DNA of 64,000 nucleotides from Laccaria trichodermophora (lineage: Eukaryota; Basidiomycota; Agaricomycetes; Agaricales; Hydnangiaceae): positions 2,852,001 to 2,916,000 of the forward strand of contig JACTVC010000004.1 in NCBI GenBank assembly GCA_018417955.1, in the 5' to 3' direction. Below the pieces are notes generated by a model, which worked only from the letters and a program-made list of their open reading frames with translations, was not told the DNA's origin and did no database searches. The translations under genes and the position numbers were made by a program. This document shows positions 37,171 through 47,786 of the stretch, piece after piece (the stretch's first letter is position 1; the number at the start of each line of letters is the position of its first letter).

Positions 37171-37846
37171 CTAGTTGACGGCCACACCAACAACAGTGTC
37201 ATGATAGTCGCCATCACCGCCGTCCTCGGCGTTCACCTTCCAAGGCATCAGTTCGCCTTGCAAGATTCCAGAGACCACTGAAACGGGAATTACTTACCAG
37301 AGTGAAGCTGATGGCGTTCTTCCCACCAATGGTGAAGTCATACTGGAATTGGCAACAACGTATTAGAGTTCTGACAAGAATTCATCATCACTGCAGGACA
37401 TACAGAGCTGTGGTGTGGATCGCTAGGCGCGAAATTCTTCTCTCCAGGCTTCAGATGAGAAGCGTAAACAGCGATATAGTTGTCGTCAATGAATGGGCCG
37501 ATGCTAAGGACAGCAGGGTCCTTATTAAAGCCATGTGGCTGGATATCTACGATGTCGAAACGGCTGTTATCACTGGGGGCAAGCCAAAGGGCTTGAGGAT
37601 CCTTGACAAAGTAATTGGAGTCGAGGACATAAGTATTGTAACGCTGAAGCCATTGTGCAGTGCGTTGCTGAATACCCCTGCCATGAGATCGATGATACAT
37701 CAGCCAGGAAATAGAACACATACCCCGAAAACGATGCCGATGGTCTTCGCGGGAAGAGGGATGACCACGACTTTCGCGTCAACAGGTCCACCATGTGGGG
37801 TGAGGTCAATAGTGCGTAAGGCGGGTTTGGCTGCGAGGGCTGGCAT
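37171..37846 (-). CDS. Calcium-dependent LecB/PA-IIL-like lectin candidate (copy 1)
   Basis: Exons on the minus strand are 37846-37724, 37667-37404, 37342-37298 and 37236-37171; they join to 165 residues without a signal peptide. The C-terminus AEDGGDGDYHDTVVGVAVN matches the spacing of the LecB/PA-IIL two-calcium sugar site (E-D-G-x-D-x-D-Y-x-D). The earlier VVVIPLPAKTIGIIFG-like strand suits the same beta-sandwich family. The His of DYHD replaces the usual Asn, and the bacterial C-terminal Gly ligand is not present as such, so sugar binding is uncertain. The family is best known from bacteria, which makes horizontal origin or convergence worth testing. The mirrored copy is at 44274-44949. 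Gene structure is confident, function is inference. Confidence 0.72.
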
Positions 37847-37899
37847 GATATTGAAATGTAGGCAAGGAGCTTGAGACTACCAAAGGCCAGGACTCATGA

Positions 37900-37906
37900 T
37901 TTTATA
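37900..37906 (-). promoter_or_regulatory. TATA box of lectin-like copy 1
   Basis: TATAAAA on the minus strand, about 54 nt upstream of the ATG at 37846. The same box at the same distance precedes copy 2. Confidence 0.6.
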
Positions 37907-38795
37907 CAAGTTCTTTGTTTTTCACTGTTTTGATTCGATAAAACTCTCAAGGTCGAACTTTCCACTTTTAAAAACTCACATGGAGTAGTAGAGTGGGCTG
38001 AAAAGGTAGATTATCACCTTTCTCGGAATGGCCTCAGCAGCCTCCATTTTTAAAAATACCAAACGAGAAACACCGCCCATGATCGTAAGTAATCCACTTT
38101 GAATCCACTGATTACCTGTGACCTGTCTTTACTTTTGCAAGCGTTGAGCGGTGAGCGCAGAGTGAGATTACACGGAGATATTGTGCCACCTGTCCCCATT
38201 TCTGGAATTTTCCAGCGTTCTGCGCTATCTATGTTCAACGAGATAAGTTCTACGGAGATGTTCTGCCACTTTGCTGTCAAACAGAGTTCGTGGTGCGAAG
38301 GCTAGGTAATGTCGATACATCGCGGGATGAGTGATTCAGACTTGACGTAGGCAGTTTGCTAGCAGCTGAGAGTTGGGGCCACGCTCGTGGCTGGGATTGG
38401 GTAAACTCATCTATGAGGTGTTTGTACCATACCTAAATTGGGAAAGCGTGTCAGTGGCCTCATAGTGTCAACTCCACTCTCGCGTCACGGGGCAATTGCC
38501 TTCACAATGTGAAATTTACCTCCAAAGTTGGTATTTGATGTAACCCGTGCCCTGTGTCCTTATCTTTGGACAGCCTCTGAATCGAAAGATACAAACCGGG
38601 AAACACTCTTCCATGGTCGTATTCACAATCTTATTTTTAGAAGCGTTCAGCGCTGTGAAAGTTCGCTGTCGACGGAGTTTGGAGGGCGCCATTCCAGCTT
38701 TCAAAGCTCCATAGGCGAAGACTCCTTTCCATATTGTTTGAAGTGGGAAGGCCCGGGAATGGTTGGGAACAGCAAGAGTCGGCCTAGAGAAAAGA

Positions 38796-39775
38796 CTTAC
38801 GACAAATGTGAAGCTAAGCACTAATCGCCACAGATACGCGGTGCAGAGAATACGCTACTTGATAACCTGTCTTGAATGATCCCCCTGCGCTTTAAAAAAG
38901 GCAAAGGTGTTGGCGGTGAAAGTTCATGCGCCGAGCGATATCCCCGTGTTCTCAAGAATAAAATGTCAAGCTTTCGATCTACGACAAATCATGAGTTCTA
39001 AGCGGAGGGAGGTCAGGTGGACATATTTTGTGATTTCCCAAGAGTTCACCGGCACCTTTTCTCGGAGTCAATACAACCTGTTGAAATGCACCGCTTAGTG
39101 GATACCTACCAAAAAGCAGGCGATTGTATGTGCGGATGATTCTCTTGCGAAATCACTGAGAAGACAGGAAGATGAGTAAATTACCCGAAAGTCCCTTCGA
39201 TTAGATGGCTCGAGAGACTTTCGCAACCTCTGCCAGGCGTTGGGATCAAAAGAAAGTTGGGAGTTGGTTGGGAGACTGATTGCCCAGATGAAGAATCTTA
39301 TTGTCGTCGCTCATTGCCACGTTCAACATTCTCGTGAGGGTAGGCGGCACAAAGCACGACGCCCACGCCATATGGGGAGCATGTGCCTTGGCGTCTGCAT
39401 TATCAAAACTGAAAACTCGGCGTGAGTGAGCAGTTTTGCATCGGGACGATCAGGCGCAAAATCTCACCGGAAGTGATATCACTTGAGAACACATTGTGAA
39501 CAAGCGTGTTAGTGCCTCTCAACCTATAACATCAACATGACCAAGTGAGATGCCAAGCAGAAATGATCGGGCATCATTAGAGAAGGCAGAAGAATTGAGC
39601 AGCCAATAAACGATTCCAAACCTCAGCGGTCCACATGTTTGAAATAAAAAAACCTTTCAAAAAACTTGGTTCGCAAACGGACAGAACGAAGCATACACGG
39701 ATATAACGCTGGGAATCTCGGGGGAAATGGATATGAAGATGGCACAACCAGTGACCAGATAAGATGACGACAAGG
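38796..39775. other. Spacer between inverted arm and EXO70
   Basis: No gene is supported. Just inside the left arm, the minus frame at 38516-38821 (PTLAVPNHSRAFPLQTIWKG...) keeps a similar frame in the other arm for about 50 residues, but no family is recognised. Confidence 0.4.
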
Positions 39776-42125
39776 TCAGTGAAACAGGGCGTAAAGCTGC
39801 TGTTCAACTTCTTCTGCTGATCTCTTGATATCTGGAAGAAAAGGACAGAGCATCAGAACCGAGCAGAGGAGGGAACTCTAACAAACCTACATTTCTGCGG
39901 GTCTGAAAAAAAAAAAATAAGAAAAAATCACGTGATCAGAAGTTGAACATGCATTCTAAATCAAACCAACTCACTCTTACTGAAATCCTTGTCCTTCTGC
40001 CTCTGCGTGAAACGCTGCAACGCCGGAACAACAAGTCTAATGACCTCCTCCCCGAGTGTCTCCCTGCCCGCAGGTTCGTCCTCCAAAACCTTCGCCAGCC
40101 GATGCCTCTCCACAACCTCATCCAGGAGGTCGAAAAATCGGGTAAACTTCTCCTTCGCCGCGCCTTTACTACTTTTATCCCTGGGGTCGTCCGCGAGTGC
40201 CTGCATGAGAGGTGAAAAGTTCGAGTCGAAGTATCCCGCTTTGGCTGTCCGGAAGTTGGAGTTGAGGGCGTCTACGGCAGATTGAGGGAGGAGGTTGGAG
40301 ATGGAAGGGTTGGTGGGTTGGATGAGGAGATGTTCGCGCAGGTAGGAGACGTTGTTGAGCAGGAAGATGGAGCCGAAGGCTGGGCGTCGGGAGGTTCGTG
40401 AGATGGCGGTTAAACTGGTGAGGCTGGTTGTGATGACGTCGCCTGGGTTTAACTAAGTATCATGTCCGCTGAGACAAAAACTGAACTAACCAATGAAGTG
40501 TTCGAGAATGGCGGATTCGTCGCCCTCGCGAGCTTGGCCCACTTGAATGCCTTCGCCCATCTTCCAGTTCCCGTCCCCGAGCGCGAGTAGTGCCGAGGAA
40601 ACGGCACTTCGAACTTCAGGCACTTTGGTTATGTACCTAACGGTCTGTAGAGTGCTATGAATCGACATCTAGCAACGAGAGGCAAGAAATGAACATACCG
40701 ACAAGGTGAAACCCGAAAGTTTGGTGCTGGTGTCCGAGCCCCTGCTCGTCGCACCCAACTTTATATCTGCAAGGAACTCGGGGAAACTGCGCAGGCACAA
40801 GGCGCGGAGGGATAGTATAGCGTCCTTAAGTTCGTTCTTGTCCGTCGCGGTATCACGGCGAGACAGAAGGTCGTCCCAGTGATTTTGCAGCGAAAGCAGG
40901 CCCTCAAATGCGGATAGGGCGAGGAAAGTGTACCTGTGCAGTGACTTTTTCACGAGCGTTACGAGGGCCATCAATATTGAGTTGAAGAGTTTGAGGATGG
41001 GAGTCAGCAGCGTTCCGAACGCTGACGCCACGAGCGCGGCGTTCGATAGTGGACTTAGTTCTTGAAGGAGCTTATATTCCTCCTAAGAAAACAGATAAGG
41101 GAAGAATGCAAGGTAGAAGAGAGACCAACGTACATCAGCGGTGCCCAGAATTAACTCGACCCACTCCCCAAACTCCCTTCCTGTCACAAGCGGATCCACG
41201 CTTTCCGCACGAGCCACAAGCCGCTTTCCCTGCCCTTCCAAGCACTTTACACTCCAGTTGCCTCGCATGTCGGCGTAGCCTCGTTGTGCCTCCTTCAAAG
41301 TTGTCAAGATAACTTGAGCGGCCGGATGAGTTGGATGAGTGGATGGTACCGGGAGTGTTCGTAAGAAGGTGACGACAGGCGATAACGTAGGAAGAAGGGA
41401 AGACGGGAAAGAGGTCATCATCTCTGCACCGGGAACGGGCGTTACTCCTGATGAACCTTCTGCGACGACTTTCGTGTATAACTGTGTCAATTTCTTCGCT
41501 CCGGTTTCGATAAGTCGCGCCTGGCACACCAAGTGAGTAGATGAAGTGTTAGCACGTCAAGCCACTCACCGTCCTATCCAGGTCACCATCTGACGCCTTG
41601 AAGGCAATATTAGCATTCAGACGTTCCAAAGTATCCTTGTAAACCCCGATTTGCCCCGGTTGAGGGCTATGTAACGATGTTAATGAGGGCATCGTTTGTT
41701 GAACGCCAACACGCACCCACGTAAAATCAATGCCTCTTCCGCTGCCAAATCCTCGTGGTTACTAGCCACATCATTAATCTTCGCCAGAGTTTCGTCAATG
41801 TCTTCTTAATATCAGCGCAACGCAACCTTCAAACGACAAGATAACGTACTGCTTCTCCTTCGGTTCAAAATTTGCGCTGCCGTGTATAAGGGTAAGATGG
41901 ACTTTTCGAGCTTTGCTATCCGGGTATCGAAGCTATCAAGAATGGCTGGTCAGGTGAGTGCGATGCAGGCCAAATGTCAGAGAATGGCGTACTAATCATG
42001 CGTTTCGAGATCTGCTTCGTTTTGTTCAGATTTTGCTGGAGCTAAACGCGGGGTGTGAGTACATTTCTTTTAGTAAACCTCTGAAATAACGTTACCAGCT
42101 CAATTTCCGCTGTTTCGTCGTCCAT
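39776..42125 (-). CDS. EXO70: Exocyst complex subunit Exo70
   Basis: Exo70 tethers secretory vesicles to the plasma membrane by binding phosphoinositides and Rho GTPases within the exocyst. The start MDDETAEIEL joins to LQQNLNKTKQISKRM and then LDSFDTRIAKLEKSILPLY, the typical Exo70 N-terminal coiled coil. Then come ILRGPQPGQIGVYKDTLERL, a helical middle, and the C-terminal block KFTRFFDLLDEVVERHRLAK. The last two small exons give NPQKYIKRSAEEVEQQL before the stop at 39776. All exon junctions I followed keep phase, including an intron with a 13-A run near 39907 (plus strand). It lies in the spacer of the inverted duplication. It looks intact and single-copy here; high confidence. Confidence 0.9.
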
Positions 42126-43090
42126 CTCGCCAGCTGAAAGAGAGGAGATCGTGGGACTGCTGCAGAGTGAAGGTCGGTGATGAGCACAGTGTGGCATCAA
42201 TTCGGGGTGATCGTTGATATGGTTTGTTTGCCAACCACCTTGACCTCTTCTCACATACTGAACGAGACAAAAAGACCTCCTCGCGCCTCAATCGGCTTAC
42301 ATTTACTTGGTGGTTTTTTTCCAACCAATGTTTTCAGACGCGGCTGATAAGACTCTTGCAGATTTTGAGTTTCATAATGCCAGGGTTCAGACGCGTAGAA
42401 CGTACCTCTTGTACGGTCAAGCTGTGCAGCCTTTTACGTGGTTTCTTTCCTTTGCAGCCTCAGCACGCCTGCTTCAGAAAAGAATTCTGAAGAAGCTTTT
42501 CTGGACAAATAGATGCCCTCAGCACCTCGAACTTTCTACGATTGCCATTTAATCAATGTTATGAATGAGGTGAAGCAGTCGAAAACGGTGCAGGAATTGA
42601 GCTGGAACACGAGAATGAGATATAAAGGTATCGCTTCACCAATATTTCCAAGATCAGGTGTTCACTGTTAGCCTCGATCTAACTTTTCCTCTGGCAAAGG
42701 CGGAGGAATTGGCTTTTTTTTTAGAAAAATGGGGAGGTTGCACCGCACCGACAGGTCCACTCGTGGCTCATCGAAGAACTCTGAAGCATTTCAACCTATC
42801 GCTTATCTCCTTCGGGAGTGAATGCTCCGACCGTAGAAGTATGACCGCTCCTGCAAAACCTACAGGTGCAGAAACTGCTCGAAACGATGCTTGATAGGGG
42901 CAAAGGACGTGCAGCTATGGGTATTTGAGGCCTAAAGGCAACGAAGAGGACCGATATTCGCCCACAACCAAATGGTTGCCTCAAAATTGGGATATAAAGG
43001 GGACGGAGAAACTGCTACGTACCACGCCACCTCACCTACGTTTGAACCTCTCGTTGCCTACTCCGAGGCCCTCTCCCCACTCTACGTCAA
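42126..43090. other. Intergenic between EXO70 and the dehydrogenase fragment
   Basis: A short open frame at 42336-42552 (MFSDAADKTLADFEFHNARV...) has a start and stop but no recognisable family. Nothing else is supported. The region includes the divergent promoters. Confidence 0.35.
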
Positions 43091-43255
43091 ATGTTCTGGT
43101 CTCAAACTTTCAACCCGTTAACCGACCTCGAAGACCTCTCTGGCAAGGTCATTATCGTTACCGGCGGAAAGTGAGATTCAACTTCCTTCTTTGCAACGAC
43201 AGCTCACATTCGTTTCTAGCAAAGGGATTGGTTATGCCACAGTTAAACATCTAAC
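43091..43255 (+). pseudogene. Short-chain dehydrogenase, N-terminal fragment only
   Basis: An exon from ATG 43091 to 43170 gives MFWSQTFNPLTDLEDLSGKV followed by IIVTGG. A GTGAGA...TTTCTAG intron leads to NKGIGYATVKHL. Together these form the NAD(P)-binding TGGxxGIG motif of fungal short-chain dehydrogenases. Right after KHL the similarity to the family stops, about 60 bp before the right inverted arm begins at 43317. The remaining 250 or so residues are absent from this window as far as I can see. The gene was evidently cut by the rearrangement. Confidence 0.75.
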
Positions 43256-44213
43256 ATTCCTAAGAGATCAGCTGTCGGACTCGGACTATTTTCTTCGAGT
43301 ACAGTTGTCGATAGCATGTCTTTTCCTAGGCCGACTCTTGTTGTTCCCAAGCATTCCCGGGCCTTCCCACTTCGAACAATATGGAAAGGAGTCTTCGCCT
43401 ATGGAGCTTTGAAAGCTGGAATGGCGCCCTTCAAACTCCGTCGACAACAAACTTTGAAACTGACACTTAGCGCACAGCGCTGAACGCTTCTAAAATAGTA
43501 AAAAGAAGATTGTGAATACGACCATGGAAAAGTGTTTCCCGGTTCGTATCTTTCGATTCAGAGGCTGTCCAAAGATAAGAACACAGGGCACGGGTTACAT
43601 CAAATACCAACCTTGGAGGTAAATTTCACATTGTGAGAAGGCAATTGCCCCGTGACGCGTGACGCGAGACTATGAGGCACTGACACGCTTTCCTAATTTA
43701 GGTATGGTACAAAAACCTTATACTCATTTCCAGCCACGAGCGTGGCCCCAACTCTCAGCTGCTAGCAAACTGCCTACGTCAAGTCTGAATCACTCATCCC
43801 GCGATGTATCGACATTACCTAGCCTTCGCACCACGAACTCTGTTTGACAGCAAAGTGGCAGAACATCTCCGTAGAACTTATCTCGTTGAACATAGATAGC
43901 GCAGAGCGCTGGAAACATCCAAGAATGGGGACAGGTGGCAGAATATCTCCGTGTAATCTCACTCTGCGCTCACCGCTCAACACTTGCAAATGTAAAGACA
44001 GGTCACAGGTAATCAGTGGATTCAAACTGGATTACGATCATGGGCGGTGTTTCTCGTTTGGTATTTTTAAAAATGGAGGCTGCTGAGGCCATTCCGAGAA
44101 AGGTGATAATCTACCTTTTCAGTCCACTCTACTACTCCATGTGAGTTTTAAAAAGTGGAAAGTTCGACCTTGAGAATTTTATCGAATCAAAACAGTGAAA
44201 AACAAAGGACTTG

Positions 44214-44220
44214 TATAAAA
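44214..44220 (+). promoter_or_regulatory. TATA box of lectin-like copy 2
   Basis: TATAAAA about 54 nt upstream of the ATG at 44274, mirroring copy 1. Confidence 0.6.
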
Positions 44221-44273
44221 TCATGAGTCCTGGCCCTTGGTATTCTCAAGCTCCTTGCCTACATTTCAATACC

Positions 44274-44949
44274 ATGCCAGCCTACGCAACCAAACCCGCC
44301 TTACGCACTATTGACCTCACCCCACATGGTGGACCTGTTGACGCGAAAGTCGTGGTCATCCCTCTTCCCGCGAAGACCATCGGCATCATTTTCGGGGTAT
44401 GTGTTCCATTTCCTGGCTGATGTATCATCGATCTCATGGCAGGCGTATTCAGCAACGCACTGCACAATGGCTTCAGCGTTACAATACTTATCTCCTCGAC
44501 GCCGAATACTTTGTCAAGGATCCTCAAGCCCTTTGGTTTGCCCCCAGTGATAACAGCCGTTTCGACATCGCGGAGATCAAGCCACCTGGCTTTAATAAGG
44601 ACCCTGCTGTCCTTAGCATCGGCCCATTCAATGACGACAACTATATCGCTGTTTACGCTTCTCACCTGAAGCCTGGAGAGAAGAATTTCGCGCCTAGCGA
44701 TCCACACCACAGCTCCGTATGTCCTGCAGTGATGATGAATTCTTGTCGGAATTCTAATACGTCGTTGCCAATTCCAGTATGACTTCACCATTGGTGGGAA
44801 GAACGCCATCAGCTTCACTCTGGTAAGTGATTCCCGTTTCAGTGGTCTCTGAAATCTTGCAAGGCGAACTGATGCCTTGGAAGGTGAACGCCGAGGACGG
44901 CGGTGATGGCGACTATCATGACACTGTTGTTGGTGTGGCCGTCAACTAG
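44274..44949 (+). CDS. Calcium-dependent LecB/PA-IIL-like lectin candidate (copy 2)
   Basis: Exons 44274-44396, 44453-44716, 44778-44822 and 44884-44949 give 165 residues, with the same phases as copy 1. The second intron ends at the gtattcag acceptor, so exon 2 starts with QRTAQWLQRYNTYLLD. The nearer cag acceptor would break the frame. The C-terminus AEDGGDGDYHDTVVGVAVN is the same as in copy 1. Differences cluster in the middle (LLDAEYF versus VLDSNYF; AEIKPPG versus VDIQPHG), so the two proteins may differ in specificity. There is no signal peptide, so the protein is cytosolic or unconventionally released, as for many mushroom lectins. Structure is confident; sugar binding is inferred. 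Confidence 0.72.
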
Positions 44950-45231
44950 TAAGATGAAATTATCAAAGTTTTATTTTCATGCTGACATAGTATTTGCAAA
45001 GCACATACAAGTAAGCGTTGTGGACTCCTGTTTCCGAATGTCTATGATGGAGGCTGTTGAAGAACAATGTACTTGTGTCTGTATACGAATGTGATTTTTG
45101 ATTCTAGTGAATTCTGGCCGTTTCAATGGATATTGCCTGCGTCAGAGTCAAGTCAGAGTCCTCACCCCACAAGAACGCTCTAAAAAATGCTCCGATTTAA
45201 AAAGTGAAACATGTCATGATGGAAGGATCGC

Positions 45232-46450
45232 CCCGCTCACTATGTACAAGCTCGGCGGCGACGACAAGATTCGTGGTCAAGGCGAGAAGGTTCGCAACAG
45301 CCCTCACAGGGATGATTTGGTGCAGACTTTGTTTAGAAGAGATGTGGTGATTTGTTTTGAAGGCTGTTTGCCGATGTTTATTATGGCTTTGTCAACGGCC
45401 CGGGTCAACCCTGGCGGACAGCCTCTCTCCTGAATGCACACGCAAGTCGATTCGTCGAAATACGACACATGTCTAAACGCTTGGTACGACGGTTATCTTG
45501 AGCTCTCAGTGGCAGTCTCACTGCCAGAGCGCTCAGCGTACTCGCAACAAACGGCTGATGAGTTTGGAGCGAACTGCGGGAAGGTTTGGGGATAATATAT
45601 CGGGCGTGTGTCCAGGTACGTGTTCCAAGTGTGTCACCGCATGTTCACGGTGATGACGAGGAAGTAGAAAGCTGTGATGGAGAAGGGGTTGGGGCAGCTC
45701 TTACAACAAGCACGCGAAGAAAACCTTTTGCGGGAGCTCGCTGTCCTACAGTCCTCTAGAAGGACGTCGTGGTATAGCTCTGAAATGGACAACGGAGATG
45801 CTGCCGACGCCGAGATGCTTCTGTGACTTGAATGACACTGGATATATGCCGTCTTAGGTGTGCCCCGTTTGTGGATCGTAGTAAACTGTAAAGCGCACCA
45901 CTGACGACGTTATAGGTTTTCAAAAAGTAACCTACAGAACAAAGATAATTCACACTCCAACCTGCAATTATGCATAGCGCTATATATTGTTCCTGATTAC
46001 AAACCCTCAAACAACCAACTTCACCCAGTCAAAGTTAAGTTTGCAAGCAATTGCCTCCAGTCCGCCCAGCTTGAAATTTTGAGGGTCTACAGTCGCATCA
46101 CCGCAGCTCTCAGGGTTGTCTCGCCTCCGAGATTTTTCCTCTTCGCTTCGGAATGCTCAACTCATCATCGGTGAGTTTTATTTTCCAGCAACGCCTTCCG
46201 CAGCCAAAGGCGGCGGTAAACCTCAACATGCCACATGAACGTTCACTGAAAGGGATGAATTGTTTTCAATGAAGGTGCCTATTTCTATTCTCTTTCTCGT
46301 CGCATCACTAAACTCGCAGTAGAAGACTTTTTGCAACGGTCTCCGCACGCCGTGTCTCCATGGTTTTCTGGATCTGAGCTATGTCGATTGCGCAGTCGAA
46401 TGGCACGCAAGATGCGAAGGATTTTATTGGACCGCCATTAACTAGAATTT
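45232..46450. other. Intergenic beyond the right arm
   Basis: A frame around 45240-45433 (GDDKIRGQGEKVRNSPHRDD) looks protein-like but lacks a start and a family. Nothing else is supported. Confidence 0.35.
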
Positions 46451-46451
46451 G

Positions 46452-46458
46452 TATAAAA
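46452..46458 (+). promoter_or_regulatory. TATA box of the repeat precursor gene
   Basis: TATAAAA 60 nt upstream of the ATG at 46518. Confidence 0.55.
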
Positions 46459-46517
46459 GGGACGTCCGACTGCCCACCTCCCTCCAACGACTTCATTCTC
46501 AAGCTCTCATTCAAGAA

Positions 46518-47476
46518 ATGGCAATCTCTCGTTTCTACACGCTCATCGCTTTCGCCCTTTGCGCCGCTCAACTCGCCAATGCGGGCATCATCCCTCGCGA
46601 TGTCGCCGACGGACCCGTCAATACTACAACCCCCTACTCTCCGGATAACGTCCACCAAGCAGTAAGCAACATGTTGATTGGCGTCATAGAATTGATTCTT
46701 ATAGCCCTTAGCTTCCTGCTGCCCTTCCCGCTAAAGGACCCCTTAACGGGGCCCCGCCTCCAGAGGACGATCCTAAATACCCTACCCCCTCCTCCCTTCC
46801 TCCCCCCCTTCCTTCTAACCCACCCAAGGACGGTCAAATTCTTGAAAAGGGGGACAAGGGGCAGAAACTCCCGCCGAAGGATGGCGACAACGGCGATAAA
46901 CCCGCCCCTTCAAACCCACCCACATCGGATGCCCCAGTACCGACCTACGCACGGAGGGATGATACCCCTGTAGACCCTAATGATGCTGCTAAGCGTCCTC
47001 CCCCTAGTTCTCTTCCTCCCCCCTTACCTTCCAACCCTCCCAAGGACGGGCTTCCCCCAAAGGACGGCAAGGCGCCCCCTCCTCCCGCAAAAGATGCTCC
47101 CGCCCCAACTCACGCACGCAGAGATGACGCCCCCGTCAAACCCGAGGATCCCGCCAAAGTGCCAGCTCAGCCGCCTACCTCTCTGCCTCCCCCTTTGCCA
47201 ACGAACCTCCCACCGAAGGACGGGAAGGCGCCACCTCCTCCACCCGCAAAAGATGCTTCCGCCCCAACTCACGCACGCAGAGATGACGCCCCCGTCAAAC
47301 CCAAAGATCCTGTCAACGTGCCAGCCCTGCCTCCTGCCTCTTTGCCTCCTCCTTTCCCTTCTAACCTCCCACCGAAGGACGGCAAGGCGCCACCCCCTCC
47401 ACCCGCAAAAGATGCTCCCGCCCCAACTCACGCGCGCAGAGAAAGGATGATTTTGAGGCGCGCACATTTGCACTGA
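46518..47476 (+). CDS. Secreted proline-rich repeat precursor with dibasic sites
   Basis: Two exons, 46518-46661 and 46712-47476 (50-nt intron ending CCCTTAG), encode 302 residues. The signal peptide is MAISRFYTLIAFALCAAQLA, with cleavage likely after NA. The mature part has about four imperfect units of about 45-50 residues built from SLPPPLPSNPPKDG, GKAPPPPPAKDA and APTHARRDDAPVKP. Each unit ends in ARR, with further AKR and LRR sites, all of which suit Kex2-type cleavage in the Golgi. The layout resembles the Kex2-processed repeat proteins of fungi, which release several similar peptides; alternatively it is a Pro-rich cell-wall protein. There are no Cys residues in the repeats. The role is unknown; the structure is confident. 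Confidence 0.75.
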
Positions 47477-47786
47477 AGAAATTTGCTCGAGAAATTCCTC
47501 CCCGTTTTTAAGCTCTATTGCGTTAGCTGTAGTATGAACTGTGTGGTTTTTCTTAGACGTACGATTTGGAGTTGGACTTTGGTTCTGGAAATCCAAAGAC
47601 GCTTTCTTTCGCCCTAATATACACTCACTTTTGTTTTCGCCTAAATATACCGTCACTTTTCTTGGAATGTTTTGCCTGTGTTCCAGTTTCGCGTTAAAGG
47701 AAAAAGGAACTCCGTAGCTCAGTAGCGCTTGTCCCAACCAATGCCAAAATTTATTTCAACTCCTACATAAACTTCGCTGGAGACCA
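47477..47786. other. Intergenic, converging gene ends
   Basis: The repeat precursor and the permease end towards each other here. The phrases ctttcgccctaatatac and tttcgcctaaatatac form a short direct repeat near 47610-47650. Confidence 0.4.

Larger units (their letters stand above)
36887..38795. repeat. Inverted duplication, left arm
   Basis: This stretch of about 1.9 kb is the reverse complement, with scattered differences, of 43317-45231. It covers the lectin-like gene, its TATA-type promoter, about 900 bp upstream and about 280 bp downstream. The arms face each other around a spacer of about 4.5 kb that contains EXO70. Confidence 0.85.
43317..45231. repeat. Inverted duplication, right arm
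   Basis: Reverse-complement counterpart of 36887-38795. Small indels and substitutions separate the arms, mainly outside the lectin-like exons. Confidence 0.85.

Noticed and set aside
47024..47737. 237-codon minus-strand frame
   Set aside because: It is antisense to the Pro-rich repeats of the secreted precursor; its Gly/Arg/Trp content follows from the repeat's base composition.
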